Assembly: GCF_023516615.1 (NCBI RefSeq)
Contig: NZ_JAMGBF010000023.1
Coordinates: forward strand, 62,001 to 126,000
Direction: 5' to 3'
DNA: 64,000 nt
From: Streptomyces panaciradicis
GTDB taxonomy: Bacteria; Actinomycetota; Actinomycetes; Streptomycetales; Streptomycetaceae
The position numbers were made by a program, and so were the translations under genes. Of this stretch, positions 1 through 8,518 are shown in pieces. The notes beneath the pieces were generated by a model. That model made no database searches and was not told the DNA's origin. It saw nothing but the letters and a program-made list of their open reading frames with translations. Every line of letters begins with the position of its first letter. Position 1 is the first letter of the stretch.

Positions 1-273
1 GTCGTTGATCTCCTCGGTGTACGTCACCGAGATCCCGGTGCGCTTCTCGAACGCCTCGAGCGTCGGGCGCCGGCCGGGGTGGTCGTCGTCGGTGTCGATG
101 TACAGCGGCCAGTTCGCCCAGGTCAGTTTCCGCTGACGGGCCGACAGGTCCGGGACGGCACGCTCGCCGGGCCGCACGTAGGCGGCGGGCACCCCGCAGC
201 CGGCCACCCCGCCGAGGAGCGCGAGCAGCAGCGAACGGCGGGGAAGCGCACGGTACTTCGGCGTGAGGGACAT
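1..273 (-). CDS. Polyamine ABC transporter substrate-binding lipoprotein, PotD-like (partial, 3' end off window)
   Basis: The first 91 codons of a gene running off the left edge. The N-terminus is basic (KYRALPRR), followed by a hydrophobic stretch and a lipobox ending V-A-G-C, so it is probably a lipoprotein anchored on the outer face of the membrane. The mature part contains LTWANWPLYIDTD and LEAFEKRTGISVTYTEEIND, typical of spermidine/putrescine-binding PotD/PotF proteins. It lies directly downstream of, and co-directional with, an aminobutyraldehyde dehydrogenase, which fits putrescine uptake feeding putrescine breakdown. The start is the ATG at 273; no strong ribosome binding site is visible. 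The ligand is inferred from family resemblance and context. Confidence 0.85.
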   Translation of the reverse strand, partial: MSLTPKYRALPRRSLLLALLGGVAGCGVPAAYVRPGERAVPDLSARQRKLTWANWPLYIDTDDDHPGRRPTLEAFEKRTGISVTYTEEIND

Positions 274-385
274 GGCCGCAGCATGGCGCTCTCATCCGTG
301 CACCGACAATCGACGCTGCGTCGAGGAGAACGACGGAGGGACCGGACACCTTGTCGATGTCCGGTCCCCAACTGCCCGTTGCCGC

Positions 386-1825
386 TCAGGCGTCCAGCGA
401 CGTCATGACGTGCTTGATCCGCGTGTAGTCGTCGAAGCCGTAGGCCGAGAGGTCCTTGCCGTAACCGGACTTCTTGAACCCGCCGTGCGGCATCTCCGCC
501 ACCAGCGGGATGTGCGTGTTGATCCACACGCAGCCGAAGTCCAGCTTCTTCGACATCCGCATGGCCCGGCCGTGGTCGCGGGTCCACACCGACGACGCCA
601 GCGCGTACTCCACGCCGTTGGCCCACTCCACCGCCTGGTCCTCGTCCGAGAAGGACTGCACGGTGATGACGGGGCCGAAGACCTCCTTCTGGATGATCTC
701 GTCGTCCTGCTTCAGCCCGGAGACGACGGTCGGGGCGTAGAAGTAGCCCTTCTCGCCGACCTGGTGGCCGCCGGCCTCGACCTTGGCGTGCGCGGGCAGC
801 CGCTCGATGAACCCGGAGACCTGCTTGAGCTGGTTGGGGTTGTTGAGCGGGCCGAACAGCACGTCCTCGTCGTCCGGCTGCCCCGTCTTGGTCTCGGCGG
901 CGGCCTTCGCCAGCGCCGCCACGAACTCGTCGTGGATGCCCTCCTGCACGAGCACGCGCGTGGCCGCCGTGCAGTCCTGCCCGGCGTTGAAGAAGCCCGC
1001 CACGGAGATGTCCTCGACGGCCTTGGCGATGTCGGTGTCCTCGAAGACGACGACCGGCGCCTTGCCGCCGAGCTCCAGGTGGACCCGCTTGAGGTCCTTC
1101 GACGCCGACTCCGCGACCTGCATGCCCGCGCGCACCGAACCGGTGATGGAGGCCATCGCCGGGGTCGGGTGCTCGACCATCAGCCGGCCCGTCTCCCGGT
1201 CGCCGGTGATGACGTTGAAGACGCCCTTGGGGAGGATGCCGCCGATGATGTCGGCGATCAGCACGGTCGACGCCGGCGTGGTGTCCGAGGGCTTGAGCAC
1301 GACCGTGTTGCCGGCCGCGATCGCCGGCGCGAACTTCCACACGGCCATCATCATCGGGTAGTTCCACGGCGCGACCTGCGCGCAGACGCCGACCGGCTCG
1401 CGGCGGACGATGGAGGTCAGGCCCTCCATGTACTCGCCGGCCGACCGGCCCTCCAGCATCCGCGCCGCGCCCGCGAAGAAGCGGATCTGGTCGACCATCG
1501 GCGGGATCTCCTCGGACCGCGTCAGGCCGATGGGCTTGCCCGTGTTCTCGACCTCCGCCGCGATCAGTTCCTCGGCGCGCTCCTCGAAGGCGTCCGCGAT
1601 CTTCAGCAGGGCCTTCTGGCGCTCGGCCGGGGTCGTGTCGCGCCAGCCCGGGAAGGCCGCGGCGGCGGCCGCCATCGCGGCGTCCACGTCCGCCGGCCCG
1701 GACAGCGGCGCGGTCGCGTACGCCTCGCCGGTCGCGGGGTTGACCACCTCGGTGGTCCGTCCGTCGGCGGCGTCCCGGAACTCACCGTCGATGTAGTTGC
1801 GCAGACGACGCAGCTCGGTGCTCAC
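386..1825 (-). CDS. NAD-dependent aldehyde dehydrogenase, probable gamma-aminobutyraldehyde dehydrogenase
   Basis: 479 residues, full length for the ALDH superfamily. Asn155 lies in APWNYP, the general base Glu251 in LELGGK and the catalytic Cys285 in NAGQDCT. The closest family I recognise is the betaine/gamma-aminobutyraldehyde dehydrogenase group (PuuC/PatD), which oxidises 4-aminobutanal to GABA in the cytoplasm. A polyamine-binding protein gene follows and a putrescine-type aminotransferase gene lies divergently across the promoter region, so the three would make a putrescine-to-GABA route. The GTG start at 1825 is chosen because a GGAGGG ribosome binding site lies about 7 bases upstream; an open frame continues upstream to 1960 without such a site. 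Substrate is inferred, not proven. Confidence 0.9.
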   Translation of the reverse strand: MSTELRRLRNYIDGEFRDAADGRTTEVVNPATGEAYATAPLSGPADVDAAMAAAAAAFPGWRDTTPAERQKALLKIADAFEERAEELIAAEVENTGKPIGLTRSEEIPPMVDQIRFFAGAARMLEGRSAGEYMEGLTSIVRREPVGVCAQVAPWNYPMMMAVWKFAPAIAAGNTVVLKPSDTTPASTVLIADIIGGILPKGVFNVITGDRETGRLMVEHPTPAMASITGSVRAGMQVAESASKDLKRVHLELGGKAPVVVFEDTDIAKAVEDISVAGFFNAGQDCTAATRVLVQEGIHDEFVAALAKAAAETKTGQPDDEDVLFGPLNNPNQLKQVSGFIERLPAHAKVEAGGHQVGEKGYFYAPTVVSGLKQDDEIIQKEVFGPVITVQSFSDEDQAVEWANGVEYALASSVWTRDHGRAMRMSKKLDFGCVWINTHIPLVAEMPHGGFKKSGYGKDLSAYGFDDYTRIKHVMTSLDA

Positions 1826-1878
1826 TGCCGGCCCTCCAAGTTCGAGTGGATCCAACGTGTCCATTGGCTGAGACACCC

Positions 1879-1906
1879 ACCCTAATCCGCAAGCCCACGT
1901 TTTCAA
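1879..1906 (-). promoter_or_regulatory. Candidate housekeeping promoter of the aldehyde dehydrogenase gene
   Basis: On the minus strand TTGAAA (1906-1901) and TAGGGT (1884-1879) are separated by 16 bases, close to the HrdB-type TTGACA/TAnnnT pattern. Initiation would give a leader of roughly 45 bases before the GTG at 1825. Confidence 0.5.
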
Positions 1907-1926
1907 CACCCCCGTTCGCGCCAAGG

Positions 1927-1941
1927 CTGCGAAATCCGCAG
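1927..1941. promoter_or_regulatory. Short AT-centred dyad, possible Lrp operator
   Basis: CTGCG-AAATC-CGCAG is a perfect 5-base inverted repeat with an A/T-rich centre, lying between the divergent aldehyde dehydrogenase and Lrp/AsnC genes. Lrp-family proteins often bind such dyads near their own gene. The assignment rests only on shape and position. Confidence 0.3.
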
Positions 1942-2001
1942 GTCTCGGTCTCGTAAACAACGAATTTCATAGGTCGACCCTTGCGGAACTGTCGAGACGT
2001 C

Positions 2002-2520
2002 GTGCAGAGTGAGGGCGTGGCCAGTCGAAGCGCAGAGCACAGGGACTCGACCCGCGAGTCCAGGAACGGCACTCCTCACCTGGATGCCGTCTCCCTCGCC
2101 ATCATCGAACAGCTCCAGGAGGACGGCAGGCGTCCGTACGCCGCGATCGGCAAGGCCGTGGGCCTGTCCGAGGCGGCCGTGCGCCAGCGCGTGCAGAAGC
2201 TGCTCGACCAGGGCGTGATGCAGATCGTCGCCGTCACGGACCCGCTCACCGTGGGCTTCCGCCGGCAGGCGATGGTCGGTGTCAACGTCGAGGGCGATGT
2301 CGAGTCCATCGCGGACGCGCTGACGGACATGTCGGAAGTCGAGTACGTGGTGATGACCGCGGGCTCGTTCGACATCCTCGCCGAGATCGTCTGCGAGGAC
2401 GACGACCACCTGCTGGACGTCATCAACAAACGCATCCGGGCCCTGCCCGGCGTGCGCTCCACCGAGAGCTTCGTCTACCTCAAGCTCAAGAAGCAGACCT
2501 ACATGTGGGGAACCCGATAA
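2002..2520 (+). CDS. Lrp/AsnC family transcriptional regulator
   Basis: About 172 residues. The N-terminal third holds the AsnC helix-turn-helix (LDAVSLAIIEQLQEDGRRPY, then AIGKAVGLSEAAVRQRVQKL). The C-terminal part is the RAM/AsnC ligand-binding domain, with VEYVVMTAGSFDILAEIVCEDDD. Its gene overlaps or abuts the aminotransferase gene and faces the dehydrogenase, so it is probably the local regulator of putrescine/GABA breakdown, perhaps sensing an amine or amino acid. The start is uncertain: GTG at 2002 is preferred, with GTG at 2017 and TTG at 1981 also in frame. The ligand is unknown. Confidence 0.88.
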   Translation: MQSEGVASRSAEHRDSTRESRNGTPHLDAVSLAIIEQLQEDGRRPYAAIGKAVGLSEAAVRQRVQKLLDQGVMQIVAVTDPLTVGFRRQAMVGVNVEGDVESIADALTDMSEVEYVVMTAGSFDILAEIVCEDDDHLLDVINKRIRALPGVRSTESFVYLKLKKQTYMWGTR

Positions 2521-2522
2521 CC

Positions 2523-3887
2523 GTGACCGAGAAGGACCTCAGCCGCACCGCGTACGACCACCTGTGGATGCACTTCACCCGCATGTCCTCGTACGAGAAC
2601 TCCCCCGTCCCGACGATCGTCCGGGGCGAGGGCACCTACATCTACGACGACAAGGGCAAGCGCTACCTGGACGGTCTCGCGGGGCTTTTCGTGGTCCAGG
2701 CCGGTCACGGCCGCACCGAGCTCGCCGAGACCGCCGCCAAGCAGGCCCAGGAGCTGGCGTTCTTCCCGGTGTGGTCCTACGCCCACCCCAAGGCCGTCGA
2801 ACTGGCCGAGCGGCTGGCCCACGAGGCCCCCGGCGACCTGAACAAGGTCTTCTTCACCACCGGCGGCGGCGAGGCGGTGGAGACCGCCTGGAAGCTCGCC
2901 AAGCAGTACTTCAAGCTGGTCGGAAAGCCCACCAAGTACAAGGTCATCTCGCGCGCGGTCGCCTACCACGGCACCCCGCAGGGCGCTCTGTCCATCACCG
3001 GCCTGCCGGGCCTGAAGGCCCCCTTCGAGCCGCTGGTGCCGGGCGCGCACAAGGTGCCGAACACCAACATCTACCGCGCCCCGCTCTTCGGCGACGACCC
3101 GGAGGCCTTCGGCCGCTGGGCCGCCGACCAGATCGAGCAGCAGATCCTCTTCGAGGGCCCCGACACCGTCGCTGCGGTCTTCCTGGAGCCGGTGCAGAAC
3201 GCCGGCGGCTGCTTCCCGCCGCCCCCCGGCTACTTCCAGCGCGTGCGCGAGATCTGCGACCAGTACGACGTGCTGCTCGTCTCGGACGAGGTCATCTGCG
3301 CCTTCGGCCGCCTCGGCACGACGTTCGCCTGCGACAAGTTCGACTACATCCCGGACATGATCACCTGCGCCAAGGGCATGACCTCGGGCTACTCCCCGAT
3401 CGGCGCCTGCATCATCTCCGACCGCCTCGCCGAGCCGTTCTACAAGGGCGACAACACCTTCCTGCACGGCTACACCTTCGGCGGGCACCCGGTCTCCGCG
3501 GCCGTGGGCCTGGCCAACCTCGACCTGTTCGAGCGCGAGGGCCTCAACCAGCACGTGCTGGACAACGAGGGCGCCTTCCTGAAGACCCTCCAGAAGCTGC
3601 ACGACCTGCCGATCGTCGGCGACGTCCGAGGCAACGGCTTCTTCTACGGCATCGAGCTGGTGAAGGACAAGCACACCAAGGAGTCCTTCAACGACGAGGA
3701 GACCGAGCGCGTCCTGTACGGCTTCCTGTCCAAGGCCCTCTTCGACAACGGCCTGTACTGCCGTGCCGACGACCGCGGCGACCCGGTCGTCCAGCTCGCC
3801 CCGCCGCTGATCTCCAACCAGGAGACCTTCGACGAGATCGAGCAGATCCTGCGCGCGACGCTGACGGAGGCGTGGACGAAGCTCTGA
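2523..3887 (+). CDS. Class III PLP-dependent aminotransferase, probable putrescine/GABA aminotransferase
   Basis: 454 residues with the full class III omega-aminotransferase fold. TTGGGEAVETAWK binds the cofactor phosphate, SDEV holds the Asp contacting the pyridine nitrogen, and MITCAKGMTSGY holds the PLP lysine (about residue 284). Family members move the amino group from putrescine, GABA or beta-alanine to pyruvate or 2-oxoglutarate. With the adjacent aldehyde dehydrogenase, putrescine to 4-aminobutanal to GABA is the likely route. The GTG at 2523 is preferred because GGGGAA lies about 10 bases upstream, a few bases past the regulator's stop codon. A GTG at 2505 inside the regulator gene is the alternative. 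Confidence 0.9.
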   Translation: MTEKDLSRTAYDHLWMHFTRMSSYENSPVPTIVRGEGTYIYDDKGKRYLDGLAGLFVVQAGHGRTELAETAAKQAQELAFFPVWSYAHPKAVELAERLAHEAPGDLNKVFFTTGGGEAVETAWKLAKQYFKLVGKPTKYKVISRAVAYHGTPQGALSITGLPGLKAPFEPLVPGAHKVPNTNIYRAPLFGDDPEAFGRWAADQIEQQILFEGPDTVAAVFLEPVQNAGGCFPPPPGYFQRVREICDQYDVLLVSDEVICAFGRLGTTFACDKFDYIPDMITCAKGMTSGYSPIGACIISDRLAEPFYKGDNTFLHGYTFGGHPVSAAVGLANLDLFEREGLNQHVLDNEGAFLKTLQKLHDLPIVGDVRGNGFFYGIELVKDKHTKESFNDEETERVLYGFLSKALFDNGLYCRADDRGDPVVQLAPPLISNQETFDEIEQILRATLTEAWTKL

Positions 3888-3910
3888 TGAGCTGACTCTG
3901 TGATCAACAA

Positions 3911-3956
3911 CGGCCCCGGTGCCGCCCGTTCGAGTGAGAACGGGCGCCCGGGGCCG
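3911..3956 (+). terminator. Terminator after the aminotransferase gene
   Basis: CGGCCCCGG...CGCCCGTTC pairs with GAACGGGCG...CCGGGGCCG, about 18 paired bases with a short loop. It lacks a clear T-tract, as is usual in Streptomyces. It closes the putrescine module. Confidence 0.75.
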
Positions 3957-4077
3957 TGTGCTGTCCGGCCTCCGGCCTACGGCTGCCTAGCGTGCGAGTG
4001 ACCGATCGGCCCTGTCTTCGTTCCCCCGCACGGGGGATTGGCACGGCAAAAACGGATCTGAACCGAGGTGTACGCCC

Positions 4078-5028
4078 ATGGTGGCCCCGCCGGACAACGA
4101 CGTGCTCTGGGCACGCGCCCTGCACTTCCAGCACAGCGACGGCTCGCCCGCGCTCCTCGGCGTCTCGCTCGGCGTCCAGGAGGGCGAGATCCTCGCCGTC
4201 AGCGGCCCGCGCGGCAGCGGCAAGACGACCCTGCTGCGCTGCCTGTCCGGACTCGCGCCGGCCCAGCGCGGCGAGGTCTGGTTCAACAGCGTGCCCGTCC
4301 ACACGATGCGCCCCCTCACCCGTGAGCGCCTGCGCCGCGACCGCTTCGGCTGGATCGACCCGGCACCGGCCCTCGTCCCCGAACTCAACGTGTGGGAGAA
4401 CGCCGCCCTCCCCCTCATGCTGCGCGGCACCGGCCGCCGCCGGGCCAAGACGGCCGCCCTGGAGTGGCTGGAGCGCCTGGACATCGGTGACCGCTCGCGC
4501 CACCGCCCGCACGAACTCACCCAGGCCGAACGCCAGCGCGTCTCCATCGCCCGGGCCCTGGCGCCCGCGCCGACGGTCCTCTTCGCCGACGAGCCGACCG
4601 CCCCGCTGCACCGCGCGGACCGCGCGCACGTGCTGCGGACGCTGACGACCGCGGCCCGCTCGCACGGCATCACCGTCGTCCTGGCCACCCACGACCCCGA
4701 GACGGCGGCCCTCGCCGACCGCACGGTCTCCCTCCTGGACGGCCGCCGGGTCAACACCCTCCACCTCCCGGCGTTCCCGGCCCCCGAGTCGAGAGCGACG
4801 GAGCCACAGACCCGAACGGCGGCCTCGCGGGGCCGAGGACGGCGACAGGACGACCGCGGAACGGAGACCGAGGGCCAGGCGCGGGCCGCGGGCCGCGGGG
4901 CGGAACCGGACAGCGCGAACGGCCGGCCGGAGGGCCAGGGGCCCGAACCGGAAGGACAAGCCGCGAAGCCCGCGGGGCAAGGGGTCGAGACGGAAGGTCA
5001 GGGGGCCGCGTGCTCGCTCTCCGTCTGA
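4078..5028 (+). CDS. ABC transporter ATP-binding protein with degenerate signature and low-complexity tail
   Basis: 316 residues. The nucleotide-binding domain occupies about 1-230: Walker A GPRGSGKTT (43-51), Walker B TVLFADEP (166-173) and H-loop His205. The signature motif, normally LSGGQ, reads ELTQAERQRVS here, and the usual Q-loop glutamine is not evident. Residues 232-316 form a Gly/Glu/Gln-rich, probably disordered tail with repeated EGQ motifs. It is closest in style to LolD/MacB-type ATPases. Its 3' end overlaps the membrane protein gene at 5010 by 19 bases, so the two are translationally coupled. Substrate unknown. Confidence 0.85.
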   Translation: MVAPPDNDVLWARALHFQHSDGSPALLGVSLGVQEGEILAVSGPRGSGKTTLLRCLSGLAPAQRGEVWFNSVPVHTMRPLTRERLRRDRFGWIDPAPALVPELNVWENAALPLMLRGTGRRRAKTAALEWLERLDIGDRSRHRPHELTQAERQRVSIARALAPAPTVLFADEPTAPLHRADRAHVLRTLTTAARSHGITVVLATHDPETAALADRTVSLLDGRRVNTLHLPAFPAPESRATEPQTRTAASRGRGRRQDDRGTETEGQARAAGRGAEPDSANGRPEGQGPEPEGQAAKPAGQGVETEGQGAACSLSV

Positions 5029-6386
5029 CCCTCGGCGCCCACCCCGCCGTACACCTGCGCCGCCTGACGGTGGCCATGGCCTCGGCGGGCACGGGCTTCC
5101 TCCTGCTGTGCACCCTCGGCTACGCCCTGGGCCACCCCGACCACCCCTCCGCGTCCCTGTTCCGCCTGGCCTGGTGCCTGACCCCGCTGGCCGCCACGGT
5201 CCACTTCGCGGTGGCGGTGGCCCGCACGGACCCCGCCACCCGGCCCCGCCCGGGCCTGTCCGCCATCGGTCTCGGACCGGGCCGCCTGATGACCATCTCC
5301 GCCACCACCACGGCCCTTTCCTGCACGCTGGGCTCGATGACCGCCCTGCTGTTCTTCCTGCACCTGCGGGGCGACCGGACGGGCATGCCCTTCGACGGGG
5401 CGGCGGCCCGGTCGCTGGCGGCCGACCAGCCGCTGCCGCTGCCGGCCGCCCTGACGCTGCTGGCACTGGTGCCGGTCATCGCCTCGGCGGCGGTGATCCT
5501 GGTACTCAGGCCGCGGGAGACCCGCCCGAAGCCGGCACCGGGCGCGGGCCGCTCCTTCGGCCGCTTCGGCGCCCACGGCAGGTCGACGACCCGGGAGACC
5601 TTCGGCGCGTACGGCCGTTTCGGCGCGCGCCTGCGACCGCTGTCGGCGGCGCCGTCCGCGGGCGTGGCGGCCGGCACTCGCCCGGAGCGAGCGGGTGACG
5701 CACCGTCCCCGGAGCCGGACACCGCACAGCCGGCACCCGGCACCGACGGCCACGACGCTCCCCCCGCCCCCCGCAAGCCCCCGGCCGGCCTGCCCTGGGG
5801 CGTCGCCACCCTCACCGCGGGCCTCGCGGTGGAGGCGTACGCCGCCGCGGCCGCGTCCACCCGCACCCTCGCCCTGCCCGGCAACCTGGCGTCCACCACC
5901 CCGGCCGTCCTCGCCGGTCTCCTCCTCACCGCCGTGGGTCTCGCGCTGGCCGCCCCGGGCCTGACCCACCTCACCGGCCGCCTCCTGCAGTCCGTCCGGC
6001 CCGGCGCGCTGCGTCTCCTCGCGGGCCGCGTGCTCATGGAGGAGGCCGGCCGCATCGGCCGCCCCCTCGGCATCGTCTGCGCGGTGGCCTCCGCCGCCTA
6101 CGCCATGACCGCCCTGTACATCCCGGAACCGGACGAGCCCGCCTTCGGACCGCTCACCACCCTCGGCACCCTCCTCGTCACCGGCTGCACGATCGCCACC
6201 CTCCTGACCGCCGCCGTCGAGGCCCGACAGGCCAGGGCCGACACCACGGCCGCCCTGCTGCGCCTGGGCGCCCCCGCCACCATGCTGCGCAGCGCGGCCG
6301 CCCTCCGCGCCGCCGCCCTGCTGGCCCTCTTCGGCCCGCTCACCGTGCTCGTGGCCGAGCTGGCGGCCCTGCCCCTCACCCGCTGA
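5010..6386 (+). CDS. ABC transporter permease-like membrane protein
   Basis: 458 residues with about eight hydrophobic segments: near residues 20-40, 50-70, 90-115 and 145-168, then four or more after residue 265. A hydrophilic Pro/Gly/Arg-rich loop lies between (about 170-262). It starts with GTG inside the ATPase gene upstream, so it is almost certainly that protein's membrane partner. The shape, with paired helices either side of a loop, loosely recalls FtsX/MacB-type permeases, but I cannot identify the family motif. Export of a lipid, peptide or drug is possible; no substrate evidence is visible. Confidence 0.75.
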   Translation: MLALRLTLGAHPAVHLRRLTVAMASAGTGFLLLCTLGYALGHPDHPSASLFRLAWCLTPLAATVHFAVAVARTDPATRPRPGLSAIGLGPGRLMTISATTTALSCTLGSMTALLFFLHLRGDRTGMPFDGAAARSLAADQPLPLPAALTLLALVPVIASAAVILVLRPRETRPKPAPGAGRSFGRFGAHGRSTTRETFGAYGRFGARLRPLSAAPSAGVAAGTRPERAGDAPSPEPDTAQPAPGTDGHDAPPAPRKPPAGLPWGVATLTAGLAVEAYAAAAASTRTLALPGNLASTTPAVLAGLLLTAVGLALAAPGLTHLTGRLLQSVRPGALRLLAGRVLMEEAGRIGRPLGIVCAVASAAYAMTALYIPEPDEPAFGPLTTLGTLLVTGCTIATLLTAAVEARQARADTTAALLRLGAPATMLRSAAALRAAALLALFGPLTVLVAELAALPLTR

Positions 6387-6496
6387 ATACCCGGGGGAAG
6401 AAATCTCCCTGGAAATCTCCCGACCGCCGATGAGTCGCGCGCGGCACCGCGGTCTACCCACCGAACAGCACGCAACGCCCGATGGGAGAGACCCCG

Positions 6497-6904
6497 ATGT
6501 ACCAGCAGATGATCTTCGTGAACCTGGCGACCGCCGACGTCGACGCGTCGAAGAAGTTCTTCACGGAGCTCGGCTACGCGATCAACCCGCAGTTCAGCAC
6601 CGACGACTGCGCCTGCGTCACGATCAGCGACACCATCGTCGCGATGCTGCTGAGCAAGCAGCGGTACGCGGACTTCACCAAGAAGGAGATCGCGGACTCG
6701 ACGAAGACGAGCGAGACGCTGATCTGTCTGAGCGCCGAGAGCCGCGAGAAGGTCGACGAGCTCGTCGACAAGGCCATCGCCGCGGGCGGCACGGCCACCG
6801 GCGAGACCCAGGACCACGGCTTCATGTACGGCCGCGCCTTCGACGACCTCGACGGCCACACCTGGGAGGTCATGTGGATGGACCCGGCGGCGGTCCAGGG
6901 CTGA
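6497..6904 (+). CDS. VOC family (glyoxalase/bleomycin-resistance fold) protein
   Basis: 135 residues, a single VOC domain: MIFVNLATADVDASKKFFTELGY starts the first beta-alpha-beta unit and DLDGHTWEVMWMDP ends the second. The ATG at 6497 is preferred because GGGAGAGA lies about 6 bases upstream. VOC proteins bind metals and act as lyases, dioxygenases or antibiotic-binding proteins. This subgroup (VOC proteins often annotated as extradiol dioxygenase or lactoylglutathione lyase) has no assigned substrate. It stands alone between unrelated genes. Confidence 0.85.
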   Translation: MYQQMIFVNLATADVDASKKFFTELGYAINPQFSTDDCACVTISDTIVAMLLSKQRYADFTKKEIADSTKTSETLICLSAESREKVDELVDKAIAAGGTATGETQDHGFMYGRAFDDLDGHTWEVMWMDPAAVQG

Positions 6905-6919
6905 ACGCCCTCCGGCCCC

Positions 6920-7171
6920 TCACGACAGGTCGAGGGGCTCCGGGTTCCACCGGTACCGGTCGTCGTCCTCGTCCTTGAGGAGAACGCCGGCCTGCGCCAT
7001 CCGGTCCAGGAACTCCACCAGCATGTCGCCGAGCGGATATCCGTCCGTCCAGAACATCCGCTTCACACCGGAGAACTTCTGGTCGGGCGGGAAGACGCCC
7101 AGAAACACCCCCAGCCGGAAGGCCGCTACGTCGTAGTCCTGCCAGTCGGCCAGGATGTCCTTGAGCTCCAT
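6920..7171 (-). CDS. Small conserved hypothetical protein
   Basis: 83 residues starting MELKDILADWQDYDVA, rich in aromatic and acidic residues, with no signal peptide or membrane segment. A strong GAGGAGGGAGAGG ribosome binding site precedes the ATG at 7171, supporting a real gene. It converges on the VOC gene (16 bases between stop codons) and is divergent from the LOG-family gene. I do not recognise a family. The predicted compact alpha/beta make-up would suit a small adaptor or immunity-like protein, but this is not evidence of function. Confidence 0.7.
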   Translation of the reverse strand: MELKDILADWQDYDVAAFRLGVFLGVFPPDQKFSGVKRMFWTDGYPLGDMLVEFLDRMAQAGVLLKDEDDDRYRWNPEPLDLS

Positions 7172-7236
7172 GCCGGCCTCTCCCTCCTCAGGACTCCTCG
7201 TCCCGCCGCTGCCGTTCCCCTCCTTAGCATGGCCGG

Positions 7237-8358
7237 GTGCAGACCAGCCCGGCCCATGCGGCCCATCACGACGAACGCGAGATCGAGACGCTCGAGGACT
7301 TCGACGCGACCGTCTCGGCCCGCGGCACCCTCGCCGGCTACCGAGTGCAGGCCGTCGATCTGACGGACCGTACACGGGAGTTGCTCACCACCGACACCTC
7401 GGGCGCGGTCTTCCTCGGCTGCCCGATGCGAGCGGACGCGGCGCAGAAGATCCGGACCGACGGCGCCCTCGTCTTCCCGCCGGTTCCGGCCCTCCCCTTC
7501 GATCCCTACCGAGGGCGCCTCTACACGGCTGACGAGTTGTTCGCCTCGCTGGAGAAGGGGTACGAGCAGACGCCGGACGCCCTGGCCTACGCCTGGTTCC
7601 AGGACACGAAGGCCGACGGCGACATCTTCGCGTCGATGCTGCGAGCCGTGCACGACGACTCCATCTCCGACGCCCTGGACGAACTCCTGCGCGGGTCACG
7701 GGTGGTGGGCGTCATGGGCGGCCACGCGATGGCACGCGGCACGGAGGCGTACGCGGGCGCCGCGCGCCTGGGCCGCGAACTGAGCCGCGACGGGCTGACC
7801 GTGGCCACCGGCGGCGGACCGGGCGCGATGGAGGCGGCGAACCTGGGCGCGTACGCGGCGCCCTACGAGGACGAGATGCTGGAGGAGGCCTGCCGGCTCC
7901 TCGCCCGGGCGCCCTCGTTCACGCCGTCGATCACCGACTGGGCGCAGGCGGCCTTCGAGGTGCGCGGCCGCTGGCCGAAGGGCAACCACTCGGTCGGCAT
8001 CCCCACCTGGTTCTACGGCCACGAGCCGCCGAACCCCTTCGCCGCCTACATAGCCAAGTACTTCGCCAACGCCACCCGCGAGGACGGCCTGCTGGCCCGG
8101 TGCAACGCGGGGGTGATCTTCCTGCCGGGCGCGGCCGGCACCGTACAGGAGATATTCGACAACGCGACGCCCAACTACTACCAGTCGCGGGGCGAACCGA
8201 CGCCCATGGTGCTGGTCGACCGGGAGCACTGGACGGAGCGGCTGCCGACCTGGCCCCTCTTGCAGGCACTCGCCCGGGAACGCTCGATGGAGTCCCGTAT
8301 CGCCCTCGTTGACCGGATCGAGGAGGCGCCGGCGGCGTTGAAACGTCTGGGTGGTTAA
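7237..8358 (+). CDS. LOG-family Rossmann-fold protein with long N-terminal extension
   Basis: 373 residues. The C-terminal two thirds match the LOG/lysine decarboxylase-like fold: VVGVMGGHAMARG, ATGGGPGAMEAAN (nucleotide-binding GGGPGxMEAAN) and FLPGAAGTVQEIFDNA (catalytic PGxxGTxxE). LOG proteins hydrolyse nucleoside monophosphates to base plus ribose 5-phosphate. Small LOGs are about 190 residues; here roughly 150 extra residues precede the core, as in larger PpnN-like enzymes. GTG start at 7237, with a weak ribosome binding site. The second catalytic motif has Ala-Ala where Gly-Gly is usual. Nucleotide salvage is the likely role. Confidence 0.85.
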   Translation: MQTSPAHAAHHDEREIETLEDFDATVSARGTLAGYRVQAVDLTDRTRELLTTDTSGAVFLGCPMRADAAQKIRTDGALVFPPVPALPFDPYRGRLYTADELFASLEKGYEQTPDALAYAWFQDTKADGDIFASMLRAVHDDSISDALDELLRGSRVVGVMGGHAMARGTEAYAGAARLGRELSRDGLTVATGGGPGAMEAANLGAYAAPYEDEMLEEACRLLARAPSFTPSITDWAQAAFEVRGRWPKGNHSVGIPTWFYGHEPPNPFAAYIAKYFANATREDGLLARCNAGVIFLPGAAGTVQEIFDNATPNYYQSRGEPTPMVLVDREHWTERLPTWPLLQALARERSMESRIALVDRIEEAPAALKRLGG

Positions 8359-8396
8359 TAAGAGAGTAAAGCCAACCCGCCTTGCCCGGCTTCGGA

Positions 8397-8424
8397 TTGA
8401 CACTCCTTATGGAACGCTTATAGA
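8397..8424 (+). promoter_or_regulatory. Strong housekeeping promoter of the LAETG surface protein gene
   Basis: TTGACA (8397-8402) and TATAGA (8419-8424) are separated by 16 bases, a near-consensus sigma-70/HrdB promoter. It would leave a leader of about 88 bases before the GTG at 8519. Confidence 0.7.
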
Positions 8425-8518
8425 CCTGTGAGCCTCATGGGGATGGTGGAGCCTCACCTCACCGTCGCCCCACCTCCCCTGCAACCCCCCGCAGTTGTGC
8501 CTCCCGTGAAGGGCAAAC

